Source: Tetradesmus obliquus (lineage: Eukaryota; Chlorophyta; Chlorophyceae; Sphaeropleales; Scenedesmaceae). Taken from it: a stretch of DNA of 64,000 nt. Where the stretch lies: contig CP126199.1 in the NCBI GenBank assembly GCA_030272155.1, positions 3,646,501 through 3,710,500 on the forward strand. The letters run 5' to 3'. Position 1 is the first letter of the stretch, and each line of letters starts with the position of its first letter. The notes beneath the pieces were generated by a model. That model had not been told where the DNA came from and made no database searches. It saw only the letters and a program-made list of their open reading frames with translations. This document shows, one piece after another, positions 1-12,057 of the stretch. Position numbers and translations under genes: made by a program.

Positions 1-375
1 GTCAGCATCCCGGCCATTGGCAGTGACCCCTGAAACATGCTGGCAGGCAGCGCCAACTGCTGCTGCTGCTGCTGCTGCATTGGGGACATGCCTGCCATTG
101 CCCCTGAGCCTGCAAGCATGCTTGCCGGGTGCAACACTTGCTGCTGCTGCTGCTGCTGCTGCCACTGCATTGCCATTGGCATGACAGCAGCCTGCTTGCC
201 GCTGCCCTGACTACTCAGCACTGCTGCGACATCATCACATGCCAGCTGTTGCTGCTGTGCTGCTGCAAGCATTGGGCTTGGCGTTACTGATGGAGGCCCT
301 CGCCTGCTGCTGCTGTTGCTGGCAGGCTGTAGCAACTGCAGGCCCTTGGCAGCATGAGACGCCTTCCTCAGCTGT

Positions 376-436
<61 letters not shown>

Positions 437-1561
437 CGCATGATTGCTGAGCCTGTGTTGTCTGGCATGGGCGATGCAGCCACACGCCAGCACGCTATGC
501 AACGCTATCACCCCCTTGGTCAACACAGCACGAGATAATCGCAAGTATTTGCCATCAAGGTACTGCAATGTGCGCTATGGCTCACACAAGCGCCTCCCAG
601 CAGCCTAGCCGTGCAGCACCTGCTGCTGCTGCTGGTGCTGCTGCTGCTGCACAAGCCAGCATGTGTTGTATGCCGACAGCGTACCTGGTCTGGCGAGTGT
701 GCGAAGAAGCAGTAGTGGCGCGGGCATTCTGCGCCCTCGCGGCACATCTTGGTGCGGTACCGCTGCGGGTGCATCCCTGCAGGCCAGGCCAGGCAGAAGC
801 AGGCAAGCTGGTGAGGATGCCGGTGAACCTTATGAACAGCTGTAGCAGGGGCACATGCGCATGATTCTGTTGTTGCAAGTGCATTGGCAGTGATTTTACG
901 CTACAGAAGCCGCCACGTGTGCAGCTGCAAGGGCTTTATGATGACCCAGCAACGGGCGGCTGCCACACCAGTAGCAATGCAGCCAGCAGCAACCAAGTTG
1001 CAGCCTGCAGGTGTCCTACTAGCCTGATGGGGTTTGAATGTGCCATGTACTACATGTAGTAGCTACTCACAGTACTCAAACATGGAGTGTGTCATTGCGC
1101 AGCCCTCTCCCCTGGGGCACTCCCCTTTCTGCGACAGCAGCAAGGCAGGGCGAGGCAGGGCAGGGCAGAAACAGGAGGTTGCTGATGCCTCGCACACCTG
1201 GGTGGGAATAAGTAACTACAGCAGATGATGACGCTGCCAGTCAACAGCCGCCATGCGGATGTGCAGCTCAGTGCAGCAAAGTCTAGGCGGTTCCATGTTG
1301 CAGCCTGCAGAGGCAGTGAAGGTGCTGCAAGCTCACAACGCTGGACTTTGTCCTGCTCCAAATCATGCATGAATTGCATTTGCAGAGCAGCGGCAGCCCT
1401 TGGTGGATTCAGATCTGAGGGACTGTTGCCCCGCCGTAGTGCTGGTACGTGGGCATTTCACACATGGCTGCTCACTGTCTGCATGTCTGGGCACACTCGT
1501 GCCAGGTAGGGCTGCACCATTAGGCAGCGCCGCCGTGAGCGCTCATTTGGGTGCGCGTACT

Positions 1562-1599
<38 letters not shown>

Positions 1600-2385
1600 G
1601 GCAGCAGAGCTGGTGAGCCTTAGCAGCATGGACTGGCAGGTCTGCTGCTGGTGTAGGGGACCTCAGCTCACGTAGCTGTGGTTGGTAGGTGTGGGCTGGC
1701 TTGACGTTTTTACGGAAGGTGCAGCTCAAGCATGTTTAGATGCTGTTTGGTACCCGATGATTAGGCATCAAAGCATATTGTGCCTGCTGCAGCTGTGAGC
1801 TTTGGGAACCGGCCATTGCTTGCAACTCAGCAGGCTGTACTGCCGGCGCTGCAAGCTGTAACAGCCAGCCACGATGACATGTGTCTAACTTGCAGGACAG
1901 CTTCACTGGGTCTGGCAGCAGCGATATATGCAACTATTGGTGCTGAAAATACGGGATTTCAAGCGCTGGCATGTTGATGTGTAGGCCTGGTGCCCACTGC
2001 AGTACTGCGGTAGAGGGCGTCACCCATGATCCCAGCTGACAGCGCAGCACCACTTACTGGGCAGCAGCTCCAGTCGTGCTGCGTCTGCTTCTGGCAAGGT
2101 AAGACCTACGGCAGTTCAATGAAACAAAGCAGCCAGCTTGAACTGAGCCAAAGCTTGCGTGGTTGGGCCATCACCATCACTGCATGTTGACACACGGTTT
2201 ATACAACTGCCTCAGGGGCAAAGATACGTATAGCTTACCTTGAACAGCGCCATCCTGTAGGAGTCTTGATCAAACATGCCGTCTTTCTCGTTGTATTCAT
2301 CGATCAGCCCGTTGTCCTGCAGCAGGCTGGCCACCTGGAACTGGTGCTGCGCCACGGCATCTGACCTGAGCTGAGTCGTGGACAT
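1..2385 (-). CDS. RR-TZF (plant-type tandem CCCH zinc finger) protein A, 3' end beyond window
   Basis: Likely RNA-binding regulator of mRNA stability or translation (family knowledge). Exons 5'->3': 2385-2239, 2105-2058, 1559-1476, 1128-1071, 776-685, 371 to before 1; all phases agree. The ATG at 2385 is chosen because the paralogue at 53179 starts at the same alignment position. Residues 50-93 form the RR region: VLPC, then QHDWSCCP, then [11 protein letters not shown], keeping the C-X10-C spacing of Arabidopsis RR-TZFs. Finger 1 is C88-X8-C97-X5-C103-X3-H107 and finger 2 is C124-X5-C130-X4-C135-X3-H139. After HSPDQ the last exon encodes a Gln/Met/Ser-rich tail that runs off the window. That exon follows a long CTG run (minus strand) ending in an acceptor. 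Closest relative here is gene C (49787-53179). The family call is very safe; exact exon ends are good but unconfirmed. Confidence 0.88.
379..434. repeat. (CAG)n / (CTG)n triplet run in last intron of RR-TZF A
   Basis: Uninterrupted CAG triplets on the + strand, i.e. CTG on the coding strand, ending at the acceptor CTACAG that precedes the last exon (first base 371). The frame that joins finger 2 to the tail reads this run as Leu and is better explained as intron. Confidence 0.9.
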
Positions 2386-3047
2386 CAATAGGTTGACGCT
2401 CAAGCCACTCAAGGGCTGCCTGCTTGGCATCTCTATTCGTCGGGCGTGTTTGGACGTGAGGCCTGTCTTCAAGGCATGCTCGCACGGCTCGGCGTGGTCT
2501 GAGTTTGCATTGGCCTAAAGCAAAACAAAGTGTCCATATCAACCGAATTTGTGCTCTTGGAAGGCGTGTGATAAGACAAAAACGATGCGGGGGAGCAGGA
2601 GCGAGTGGGGTAAGACGATGACTTTGATGACCACCCAGATAATGGGCCAGATAGCACCACACCTATACTTATGGACAGATTTGGTTGCAAACTACAGATC
2701 GCCATACGTACGGCATCCACATGTGTAGCATAGCTGCTGCTGCGGTGACTGCACCTGCCCTGGCGAGGAGGTTTGAGCGATGGGTTGACACAGGAAGATG
2801 CGGGGGTGGCCTCATCTGCTACAACAAGACACTGATTTACATATAATGGTGACATTGGCAACCGTCCGCAAGTCCATCACACAGGATCACCCTTTGATAA
2901 ACTGCTGCCGTGTCTGGGCGAACTTGCCTCGGTGATAGTATGCCTCACGTGAAGTTGACACCGCAGGCCGCCCACGAATGTTCTCGTTCTATATTACAAG
3001 AGCTATCAAAGCCCTGCGATGCCTCAAGCGAGCCAAAACCTGTGCCC
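2386..3047. other. Intergenic: 3' flank of NOM1 and upstream region of RR-TZF A
   Basis: Lies between the NOM1 stop (3048-3050, minus) and the chosen ATG of RR-TZF A (2385, minus), both genes pointing left. Open frames here have no recognisable domain. It must hold the NOM1 3' UTR and the promoter and 5' UTR of RR-TZF A; I see no specific motif. Confidence 0.6.
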
Positions 3048-5744
3048 TCATCCCGCCAGAACTGCTGCAGTGCTGGACAGCAGCAGCTTCTCAGCTCGTG
3101 CCAGCCGCAACAAGCAGCAGTCTAAACTCTGCTGCTTCAACAAACCCGCATCTGCCTGTGCCACGAGCCACGGGCCCACTCGAAGCTTCAGGAACAGCCC
3201 AAGCGCCTTGCTCAGGGCCCCCAGCGCCTGCTGCTGCGCCAGCCTGCTGAACGCTGACTCAGCATCCGCCTCGCTGGCAAAGCTGGTCAGCAGCTGCTGC
3301 ATCGTGTGCCGCCAGAGGAACGTCTCCTTGCTGGTCCACGTGGCACATGCGTCAAAGTCGATCTGCAGCAACAGAACAGGTTGATAGCAGCGGCAGCATG
3401 CTGATGTGGCCATCCTTCACACTCCATCCCGCCACTGGCACTGCCGACCCACGCCAGCCGGCTCACATTCAAATTCATACAAAGCCACTTTGCACACATC
3501 CCTCCAAAAGGGCACTTGTTGTTGCAACAGCACTCACCGGCTTCACGATGCTCAGTGGCAGCACGAAGCTGCCCAGCAGGTGGCCCACCAGCCCGGCCAG
3601 GCACAGCAGGCGGCGCGGCGCTGCCGCAGCCACCTCCTTCCACTGGTCCCAGATGCAGTACTGCAGCGTCACCTGCAGCAGCAGCAACAGCACCAGCAGC
3701 AGCAGCAGCAGCGCACAACTCGTCCTTTTGCACACAACAGGGCAGGGGGGCTCCTGGTCCAGCATTGCTTGCAGGTATGCAGTTGTGCATCTACCGTGCG
3801 TACAACTGTCATTTCACAAAACACACCGCAGTGATCATGGCAGTGCGCGATCTTTGAGCAGAAGAGCCCAGCCAGCCAGGAAGAAGAGGGGGGCCGATGG
3901 AGCTATGGCTTGATGGGTAACATGATGATGATGAGGAGGAGGAGGAGGAAGAAGAGGGGTTTCACGGTGTGCACAGGCAACTACGCCCAGCCAGCCAGCA
4001 GTGCCAGCAACTGCAACTGTGTTGGTGTTTAGAGTCTGTGCTGAAGAGAGCCGGCTGCAACACAATGCACACCTGGCTTGTGCATATGCAGAGAGGTACG
4101 CGGTTCAAACCCTGCGCTGCGCACCTTGTGGCTCTTGCTGACTGCCGCCAGGCGTGCTGCCAGGTGGCCGTAGTAGGGGTTGTAGCGCGCCTCCTGCAGG
4201 CAGCACTCCACCAGCACACGCACCACCTCGCGCGACTGGTCGCCCTGCAGCAGCAGCAGCAGCAGCAGCAGCGGCGGCGGCAGCAGGCGCAGTTGGATTG
4301 GCCACTGATAGTTTGTTTGTCATTTGACAATGGCAAATGCGCTTGCAAACTGCGCCTGCGAGGCTTGCGCATGCTAACAGCGTAGAGGCTTCAAAGCAGC
4401 AGCCAAGCAGGCCTCCCCACCGACCACGTGCCAGACTGCACGCCAAGGTTTCTCCACAGACACCACGCATGCTGACAGCGCTTTGCTATCTCTGCCCAGG
4501 TCTTCCCACCATAACTGATTCCCACCATAACATAAACCAACAAAAGAACATGCAAGTCGCACCACACACCTTCAGCGGCAGCCGCAGCAGCTTCTCGCAT
4601 GCCTCCGCACAATCCTCGCTCCCCATGATCGCCACAAACGCCGCGCGCCGCGCATCAGTCGTCATTCGCATGCCAGCCGCCAGCTGCAGCAGCTGCGCAG
4701 CACTCGCGCCGGCACCGGCACCGCCGGCAGCAACCCCATGATCGTCGTCGCCGTCTGCTGCTGCGGCGGCTGCTGCTGCTGCTGCGCTGCTGCTGTGCAT
4801 GTGCTCTGCGAGGAGGCCTGGCAGCAGTCCGGCTGCAGCGTCTGTGGCTGCAGGGTGCCACCACATGCCTGCAGACAGGACAGGCAACGTGCACACGGAA
4901 TGAGGAAGCAGCAAGCACGGAGAAGATGAGCTGTACTGGCAGATTAAACATGCGGCTGTGCCGCAGCAGACAAGCATTGCACTGCCAGAGGCACGCTGCG
5001 CATCAGCAGCAAGCCGGTTCACTCTCCTGTACATATCGGCTAGTTTGCCGGCGGTATGTGCTCAGACTGCACCACCGCTAGCTGCCTGCATGCCGCCATA
5101 CCACTGTCGGGCACTCTGTCTCTTCCTCATGCTCCCTCCTTTCTCACAACGAGCCTGTCAAAGACAGACTCATCCAACGGCAGACACAGCTGCAGACTTT
5201 TGTGCACGCCTCCACCTGCCAGCAAGCACATTTCAGCGAAAGTATATAGATAACAGTATCACCAGATGGTATGTGTGCCTCCGTGCCTGCCTGTCCCCGC
5301 ACGCACCTTTCTTGTTTGGCTGCACCAACTTGGCTCAGCTGATGTTAGCCAGCGTCACATCATCCACCCCACCCCTTCCAGAAATGAAATTCTGACAGCG
5401 TGTCTGTCTGAACCCTTCCCTTCCCTCCTTCTGTCAGCATACCTGTCATCAATGCACTCGCCAAGTGGCAGACACTTTGCAGCTCTCCGTGCATTTCCCA
5501 CTCACCAGCAAGCAATTCTAAATCCCGTTACACCAGCGTGCCTGTGTGCCTGCCTGTCCCCGCACGCACCTTTCTTGTTTGGCTGCACCAGCTTGGCCCA
5601 GCTGATGTTAGCCAGCGTCACATCATCCACCCCACTCCCCTTCAGCCACTTCAGCAGCCCAGGTTGCAGCACCGCAGCAGCACCGCCGCGCCCGCCACCA
5701 ATGTTCTGCCCAGCAGCAGCCTTGCCCTTGCTGCCGCCCGGCGG

Positions 5745-5785
<41 letters not shown>

Positions 5786-6491
5786 GGCTGGCTTTGACAT
5801 CACGGGCGCGGTTGTTCTTTATGTCCAGGACAAGCTCCAGCATGATCTCTGCACGCTTGGTGAGGCCGGCAGGGCCGGCTGCTGCTGCGCGGTTGTGCAC
5901 CGCCAGCACAAAGTCCTGGCAGCAGCAGCAGCAGCAGCAGGAGGATGGAGCAGCAGAGTGAGGTTTGCTATTGCTGCCTGCAAAAGGCGGAGGCCTGTAC
6001 GCAGGCAGACCAGAGAAGCCGCAGAACACCTGTTACCATATCAACGCTAGAAGGCGCGAGTTGGTGTTAACCCCACATATGTCACCAGACCCAGCAGATG
6101 CAGCTGCTGCTGCACAGCTCACCTTCATTGCGACTGGGTCAGCTGCTCGCAGCTGCAGCCCCACTGCGTTCAGCAGTGTCAGCATCATCGCCACGTCAGC
6201 CTCTGCAAAGCGCCTCGTCAGCTCGCCCAGCACGCTGCAGCCGAAAACAACAGCAGCGCGGTGCAGAGCAAAGCAAACAGTGGCAGGGTTACAACACACA
6301 TTCCACATGTGATACTAGCTTGACACACACAAGCAATTGCAGACGGCGCAGCACATCAGGCGCAGAGGGTTGACCTGCACAGTAACAGGTATCGGTCACT
6401 CACAACACTCCCCAACCCATGCTGGGACACACAGCGCTTGTGCAGCATCACAGCATCACACACCGCGACCAGCAAGGTTGTGCGACCGCGC

Positions 6492-6549
<58 letters not shown>

Positions 6550-8065
6550 GCACCTGCACCTGCACATGCAGTCTGCTGCTGCTGCTGTTGCTGCTGCGCA
6601 CCTGTACATGCAGTCCGCTGCCACGATGCCTGCGCTGTAGCAGTAGGCCAGCAGCATGATCAGGTTGTGGCAGGCCAAGCCATCGTCAGCTGTATACGCC
6701 TGGCAGCACACAGAGAAGCACAGCAGGAGCAAGGGTGCAGCAGTGTCAAAAAGCAGTAGGCCAGCAACAATGATCAGGTTGTGGCAGGCCAGGCCATCAT
6801 CAGCTGCATAAGCATCGCAGCAGGAGCAGCAGCAGCAGCAGCAGCAGGCAGCAGCTCGTACTGCGGTAGCTGCTGGCTCGCATCAGCTTGAGCCACCAGC
6901 AAATGCATAGCAGATACACCAGCACCTTAGTACAGCACCCTGAACAGTACACACTAGCAGCTCAACACACCAACCCGCGGTTCACCCAACACACCAGCTG
7001 CTGAAAACAACATGCAATCAGACGTGCAATGCTTGCAGCTTGGCACAGCTGTTTGCTGTTGCAACCAAACACACCCACGTGCTGCATGCAGCGCCGCTGT
7101 TGGATGAACGTCACAACACTCACTGTGCCTGTCTCGATGCCGTTGCAACACAACACACCCACCTGCTGCATGCGAGCCACCAGCATCTCCAAAAACCGCG
7201 CGCTGATGTCCTGCGCCCGCGCCCCAGCCGCCAGCCCACCCACAAACACAGCCGCCACAGCCGCAAACTGCTCGGTGGCGCGCGGCCCTTCTGCCACTGC
7301 TGCCAGCAGGCCCGCTGAGACTGCATCAGCCACCAGGCGGCGGCCCTCTGATTCGTACAGGGCTAGGATGTCTCGGCAGATGGCCTGCAGGTTGGACTCA
7401 GCCAGCCTGTCACAGCATGCAAAACAACGGTTTGATACAGTGCCTGAATTATGTCCAATGAACCAAGGTAAATGCATGGTAGCATATGCAGGTTGGCAGT
7501 CCGTTTGCAGGAGACGCTGGGATACTTGGCGTGGGTAGGGCCGCAGTGAGAGTCCAGCAGCAAACAAATGACATGCATGCACGCTATAGCAATGTTTGCT
7601 TGACATTATGCTGGCAGAAGTTTTTCTGACTCTGCTGGTGTAAAGAGCCGGCAAACGCGTCAAGTCAGGCAGAAATAATGACGATACGCCTGCCACATGA
7701 GCATCTGTATGGCCAGGCGTTGCCACATCAGCAGCAGCAACCTCCACTCGACATGAGGCAAACACCCTGCTTGCTTCTCACCTGTTCAGCAGCCCAGTTA
7801 CGCGCCGCTGCACAGCAGGAGCCAACCCATCTGCAGCGCCGCTGCCCCCTGTTGCTGCTGCTGCCGCTGCTGCTGCTTCCTGTGCCCTCCGCAGTGCAGG
7901 TGGCACGTACTTGGCAGCACCTGGTGCAGCAGCATCCGGCGCCATTGCTGCTGCCTTGGGCCCTGCTGCTGCTGCTGCTGCCTGCTCATCTTCCTCATCC
8001 TCATCTGATTCATTGTCATCTTCGTTGCCACTGCTGCCACTGCTGCCGCCGCCACGTCTTCTGCA

Positions 8066-8106
<41 letters not shown>

Positions 8107-9097
8107 CGTCGTCCAGGTATCCATCTGCACTGTCACTCTCCTCACTCTCCCCTTCCTCTGCTTCTTCACTGCTGCCGCTGCCACCACTGCGTCCTAAGCC
8201 CTCCCTATCCTCACTAAACCCTTCCTCCTCTTCACTAAACCCTTCATCCTCATCATCACTGAACCCTTCCAGCCCTGCCTCCTCATCTTCCCCTTCCGCT
8301 GATTCATCATCATCATCCATGAACCCAGCAAACCCTAGGTCCCCGTCACTCTCGCTGTCATCGCCAGCGTCATCACCCTCGTCAGATGACGCCCCGTCAT
8401 CCTCGTCAGCGTCATCATCTGAGGCACCTCCTGCCTCCGCTGCTGCTGCTGCTGCTGCTGCTGCATCCACGCCAGCAGGCAGTAGCTGGCTGCCTGCTGT
8501 GATGCCTGACAGCAGCGCATCAAGCCCATCCTCCGGCCCAGACAGGGCCTTGCCCTGTAGCAGCAGCAGCAGAAGCAGCAGGGCAGCCGGCAGAGGTTCA
8601 CAGCACGATGGCAGACTTGCTTGCAAAAAGGTCCTGACCGTAAGGGCCGTTGTCGCCAGCAAGCTGATTGTTTGCAATGCATCTCAAAGTACACGGCATG
8701 CTTTCACGCACACCTGCATGACCCGATGTCACTTGCAAGTGCATCTGCCCTACATAAGCACAGAGCAACAAAGGCACTTCACTGGCGATGCTTGCACACA
8801 GACAATGCCAATGCAGGCCTACACCAATAGCAAGGCATACACTGGCTGGCTGATCCATCATCCAGTTGCTCAATTTTCACCTTCTTCACTTTGAGCTTCC
8901 GGGCCATTTCCCGCTCTAGGCGCAGATCAGCTAGAAACGCCTGCGTGCTGGCAGCGCCAGCAGCAGCAGCAGCAGCAGCACCGGCAGTGATGCCGTCTGC
9001 TGCCAGCATCTCGTAGAACTTTGTCTTGCTGCTGCTGTGGCCCCCAGCTGGAGCTGCTGCAGCAGCCCTGCTGCTGCTGCTGGGCTTCCTGTCTAGA

Positions 9098-9132
<35 letters not shown>

Positions 9133-9887
9133 CCGCTGCTGCTGCTGCTTTGCAGGTTGCTGCTCCAGCTTTGGCCGCTTCTGTGGCTGGCTGGCAGCAG
9201 CGTCCGCCTGATCAACAGCGACACACAGCAGCAAGCGAGACAGCCAGGGGTCGACATACGCAGCACACCTTGAACAGTGGCTGAAGTAACACAGCGGCCT
9301 GCAGCTCGTCCTGCAAGCCAGCAACTCTCCTATCAAAGCAGCAAGTGAAAGCAGCGAACATTGATGCAGCAAACTACTGCCAGGAGCGCAACTTCCTATG
9401 GCAGCAGCAGCTGCCAGGCCAGAGCTGCCATGGCTGGCAGCTGCAGCAAGAGTCACAACAAACAGCAGCTGATGTTACTAACACGTTACATAAACCATGT
9501 TAAAATCAGCATGAGGCTGAGCAATGCATCCCAGCTCACCTGCTGCAGCAGCCGCTTGCTGCCAGCATGCTGCTGCCGCGCCTGCTGCTGCTGCTGCTGC
9601 CGCTGCTGCTGCTGCTGGTGTGTGTGTCGCTGCTGCGCCTGCTGCTGCTGCACCTCAAACCTGTGGTGCTTCTTCTCCTGCCTGGCAGCCTTGCGCAGAA
9701 CCCTGCGGCTGGTGGGCCTGCCAGAACCCCGGCCTGGGGTTTTGCCGCCTTTGCTGAACCCTGACGGGCCCCGGCCCCTGCCAGCATTGCTGCCGCCTCT
9801 GCTGCTGCCTCTGCCAGCATTGCTGCCGCCTCCACGACCACCCCTGCCTGCAGAGGTGGAATTGACAATTTCCACACAGTCAGCTTT
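3048..9887 (-). CDS. NOM1: NOM1/Sgd1-like nucleolar MIF4G + MA3 domain protein
   Basis: Family role: 40S ribosome biogenesis in the nucleolus, recruiting an eIF4A-type helicase. Exons 5'->3': ~9887-9540, 9207-8881, 8554-7782, 7406-7163, 6699-6602, 6234-6123, 5915-5570, 4868-4570, 4244-4125, 3672-3538, 3362-3048; from 9207 onward they give 922 in-frame residues. In order: RGG-like and basic N-terminus (TSRRVLRKAARQEKK), KFYEMLAADG, RKLKVKKGKALSGPEDGLD, an Asp/Glu/Ser-rich stretch, YVPPALRRA, LLNRLAESNLQAI opening the MIF4G domain, FLEMLVARMQQ, HNLIMLLAYCY, LTRRFAEADV, IMLELVLDIKNN; then the MA3 part with MRMTTDARRAAFVAIM, VLVECCLQEARYNPYYGHLA and the C-terminal WDQWKEV and LPLSIVKP segments. 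This order matches NOM1 throughout. The initiator is unresolved: the 9887 exon enters in phase 2 with no ATG, so a short upstream exon is missing. The gene contains four exon-boundary duplications. Confidence 0.9.
5265..5650 (-). repeat. Exon-end tandem duplication in NOM1 (two copies)
   Basis: The end of the 5915-5570 exon plus its donor (about 5530-5650) is repeated about 263 bp downstream at 5265-5385. The intronic copy keeps the donor GTGCGT, but its Trp codon in NISWAKL is changed to TGA, so it cannot be an alternative coding exon in frame. Confidence 0.88.
6495..6549. repeat. (CTG)n run in NOM1 intron
   Basis: Long CTG/CAG triplet tract inside the intron between exons 6699-6602 and 6234-6123; it is not next to an acceptor I use. 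Confidence 0.9.
6541..6820 (-). repeat. Duplications of both ends of one NOM1 exon
   Basis: The start of exon 6699-6602 is repeated upstream (about 6641-6706 versus 6754-6820, offset about 113 bp); the upstream copy has one extra base, breaking the frame. The exon end with its donor is repeated about 50 bp downstream (around 6545-6572) beyond a CTG run. Confidence 0.8.
7059..7172 (-). repeat. Exon-end duplication in NOM1 (two copies)
   Basis: The last codons of exon 7406-7163 (RMQQ) and its donor GTGGGTGTGTTG reappear 84 bp downstream at about 7059-7092. The second copy reads CATGCAGCAC, so the last exonic G of the donor context is changed. Confidence 0.78.
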
Positions 9888-10718
9888 CCTGCAAGCTGAA
9901 GTACACCTTGTCGCTGGTTGACGCTATCCTGCAAGTCTGCCAAGATTGCACTTGAAAAGCAACAGCCATCATCATCGCCACTTGCATGGTGTTGGTCTAG
10001 TTGCAGCTGTGCTGGCAGGCTGGTGCCGGAGCATCCTGCTGACATGGCCGCTTGCCTGCTTGGCTGCATGCCGACTGCTGCTGCTGTCACTGCTGCTGCT
10101 GGGATAGCGATGTGTTCAAGTGTAACAGCTGCACACAGAGTTCAAGTGGCTTGCTGGTGCTTGGTTGCACGTACCTGAGGAGCCACCACTGCCAAGCTGC
10201 TGCTGCAGCAGCCAGGGTAGCTGAGGCCCCTTGTTGAAGCCCACACTGCCACCGCCCCGTGATGACATGAATTAGAAGAAGAAATAGTCAGTTTTTCAGC
10301 ACTGGGTGATGCCAGAAATCGGTGCAAGCGTGCTGTTGCTGTCACTCTGGAGGTTGGCTGGGACTGCAGGTGCGTGACAGCACAGACAACGTGAAGGAGC
10401 AGCGTGCGCCTCTCGTAATGCGCAGACCAGCAACGGATTGGCAGTTTTGTGCCTGCTTACCGGCGCAGCACCCTGGGCTATGTCACATGCGAACACCAAC
10501 ACAGTGACACCCAAAGCTCGCCTGATCGCCACTGGCCATCAGCAGGAACATACACTGAACCAGTACATGAAGAACAAGTGGTTTCCTGGCTTTTAATTTC
10601 TGACGTGCGTGCGAGATCGTGCCTCTGCGTCCTGGCAGAGTGCTGCGTGGCTGGCTGTTGTTACAGCGTACATTAGCAGCTTCTAAAGCATTTACTCGGA
10701 AACGTTCGAGCAGCAGCC
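9888..10718. promoter_or_regulatory. Divergent intergenic region between NOM1 and NDUFA8
   Basis: NOM1 runs left and NDUFA8 runs right from this interval, so both promoters, and probably the first NOM1 exon, must lie here. No TATA box or other element is convincing by eye. Position is observed; shared regulation is inference. Confidence 0.45.
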
Positions 10719-12057
10719 ATGGCTGACCGCCGGGCCACCAGCAGTGAGCTGTATGCTATGTCCAAGCACCTAGCTATGAAGTGCAGCCAGCCAGAAGTAG
10801 CATACCTGAACTGCAAGGACAAGCACAGCCACCCAGAGGACTGCTTGCAAGAGGCCAAGGCTGTCATCAAGTGCTCGGAGAACCTGTGAGTGTGGCATGC
10901 GCTGCTGCCACCTGCACCAGACCGGACTCTGGCCGCCTCTGATCAGCAACGATCTAGCCTCATTGCCCCCAGCAGTGCCTGAGAATGTTGCGCCATATAT
11001 CTGTAATTGTCTGTGTCGGAGTAAAGCAGCATTTGCAGGTTGAGGGCTCTCCTCAACGCACGTCCGGCCGATGATGCCCCGCCAAATGCCATCAAACTGC
11101 TTGCAGCAGCACTTGCAGCAGCAATGCCAGTGTGTAGCAAATGGCTGGACTTGCCAGCAGCAGTGTTGCAGCAGTTTTGGCCAACATCTTGGCCTCTTCT
11201 CAGCAGATGTACTGCTTGCTGCAAGTGGCGGCCACGACCGCGCTCGGCGGTGCCACAACCATGCAGTACTTTCGTAATACAAGTTTCCTGCAGGCAGCCA
11301 GGTTGTGCTGGCGCAGGATCTGCTCAGTCAGCTACCTCACATCAGGAAGCATGTGCGCGGTTCAAACCTTGCTTTGTAGGCTGCTGGAAATGTACGACAA
11401 GGCGCCACAGGAATTCAAGGACTGCGTTGAGTGCCTCGACTACTACACGTGAGCAGCAGTAACAGCAGCAGCGACCGCCAGGACTGCGTGTTGCAGCGTC
11501 ATACCATCAGAAGCAGCGGCAGCAGCAGCAGCACAACCACCACTAACGTGGCACCTGCACGGCATGCTCTTGTTGCTCGGTTGGTCAATGTCAGCATGCG
11601 TAGTTTCAGCTGGACGCACCAACAAGCACGGTCAGCATGTGACGTGGTTTTGCTATGCATGTGTGACCTGACGGTGAAGTCATCATAGCAGCATGAATAT
11701 AGCAGCATGAATGGATGCAGCTGTACAAGCAGACCGGTTGAGGCACACAGAGACAAACTGGCTCCAGCATTCAGCATTGATTGTGTGCCGGATCAACAGG
11801 TGCTGATCGTGCCTCAGGTGTCGAGCATTGCAGCACGGCAACAAACAGCATACATGCTGCAGTGTTAACCTCGCCACTGCTTTGCCTTGCGCACAGCGCA
11901 AGTGGCTAGCTAGTGCCACGTTCATTGCGCTTGATGCTGTCTCACCGCTGCTGCTGCTGCGTGCTGCTGCTGCTGCTGCTGCTGCAGCCTGGACCTGAAG
12001 AAGTGCCACAAGGAGCTCAAAACGCTGGAGCAGGCAGCACCCTTGGACGGCAAGTAG
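10719..12057 (+). CDS. NDUFA8: NDUFA8-like complex I accessory subunit (CHCH protein)
   Basis: Encodes a 101-residue mitochondrial intermembrane-space subunit of NADH:ubiquinone oxidoreductase (family role). Exons 10719-10885, 11380-11448, 11988-12057 join in frame and end with TAG. The first CHCH pair is C22-X9-C32 and C42-X9-C52; the second half has C71, C74 and C85, and CLDYYTLDLKKC keeps the C-X10-C spacing that follows the tyrosine-rich segment (CMYYYT) in plant NDUFA8. The shape MSKHLAMKCSQPEVAYLNC also follows the family N-terminus. At 101 residues it is close to plant NDUFA8 length. Start: ATG at 10719 is the first in frame and gives a basic, presequence-free N-terminus, as expected for Mia40-imported proteins. 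The third exon follows a CTG run (11947-11987) ending in the acceptor. Small CHCH proteins resemble each other, but spacing and length favour NDUFA8. Confidence 0.85.

Noticed and set aside
2469-2861. 130-codon minus-strand frame upstream of RR-TZF A
   Set aside because: Considered as an upstream exon of RR-TZF A, but the paralogue C starts with an ATG at the equivalent of 2385 and no similarity extends further.
7911-8894. 327-codon + strand frame rich in Ser
   Set aside because: Antisense of the acidic Ser/Asp/Glu-rich NOM1 exon 8554-7782, which has family motifs at both ends.
9536-10090. NOM1 first exon with ATG at 10045 read through to 9540
   Set aside because: The frame from that ATG does not match the RGG/basic N-terminal frame, and joining them would need an 18-nt intron.
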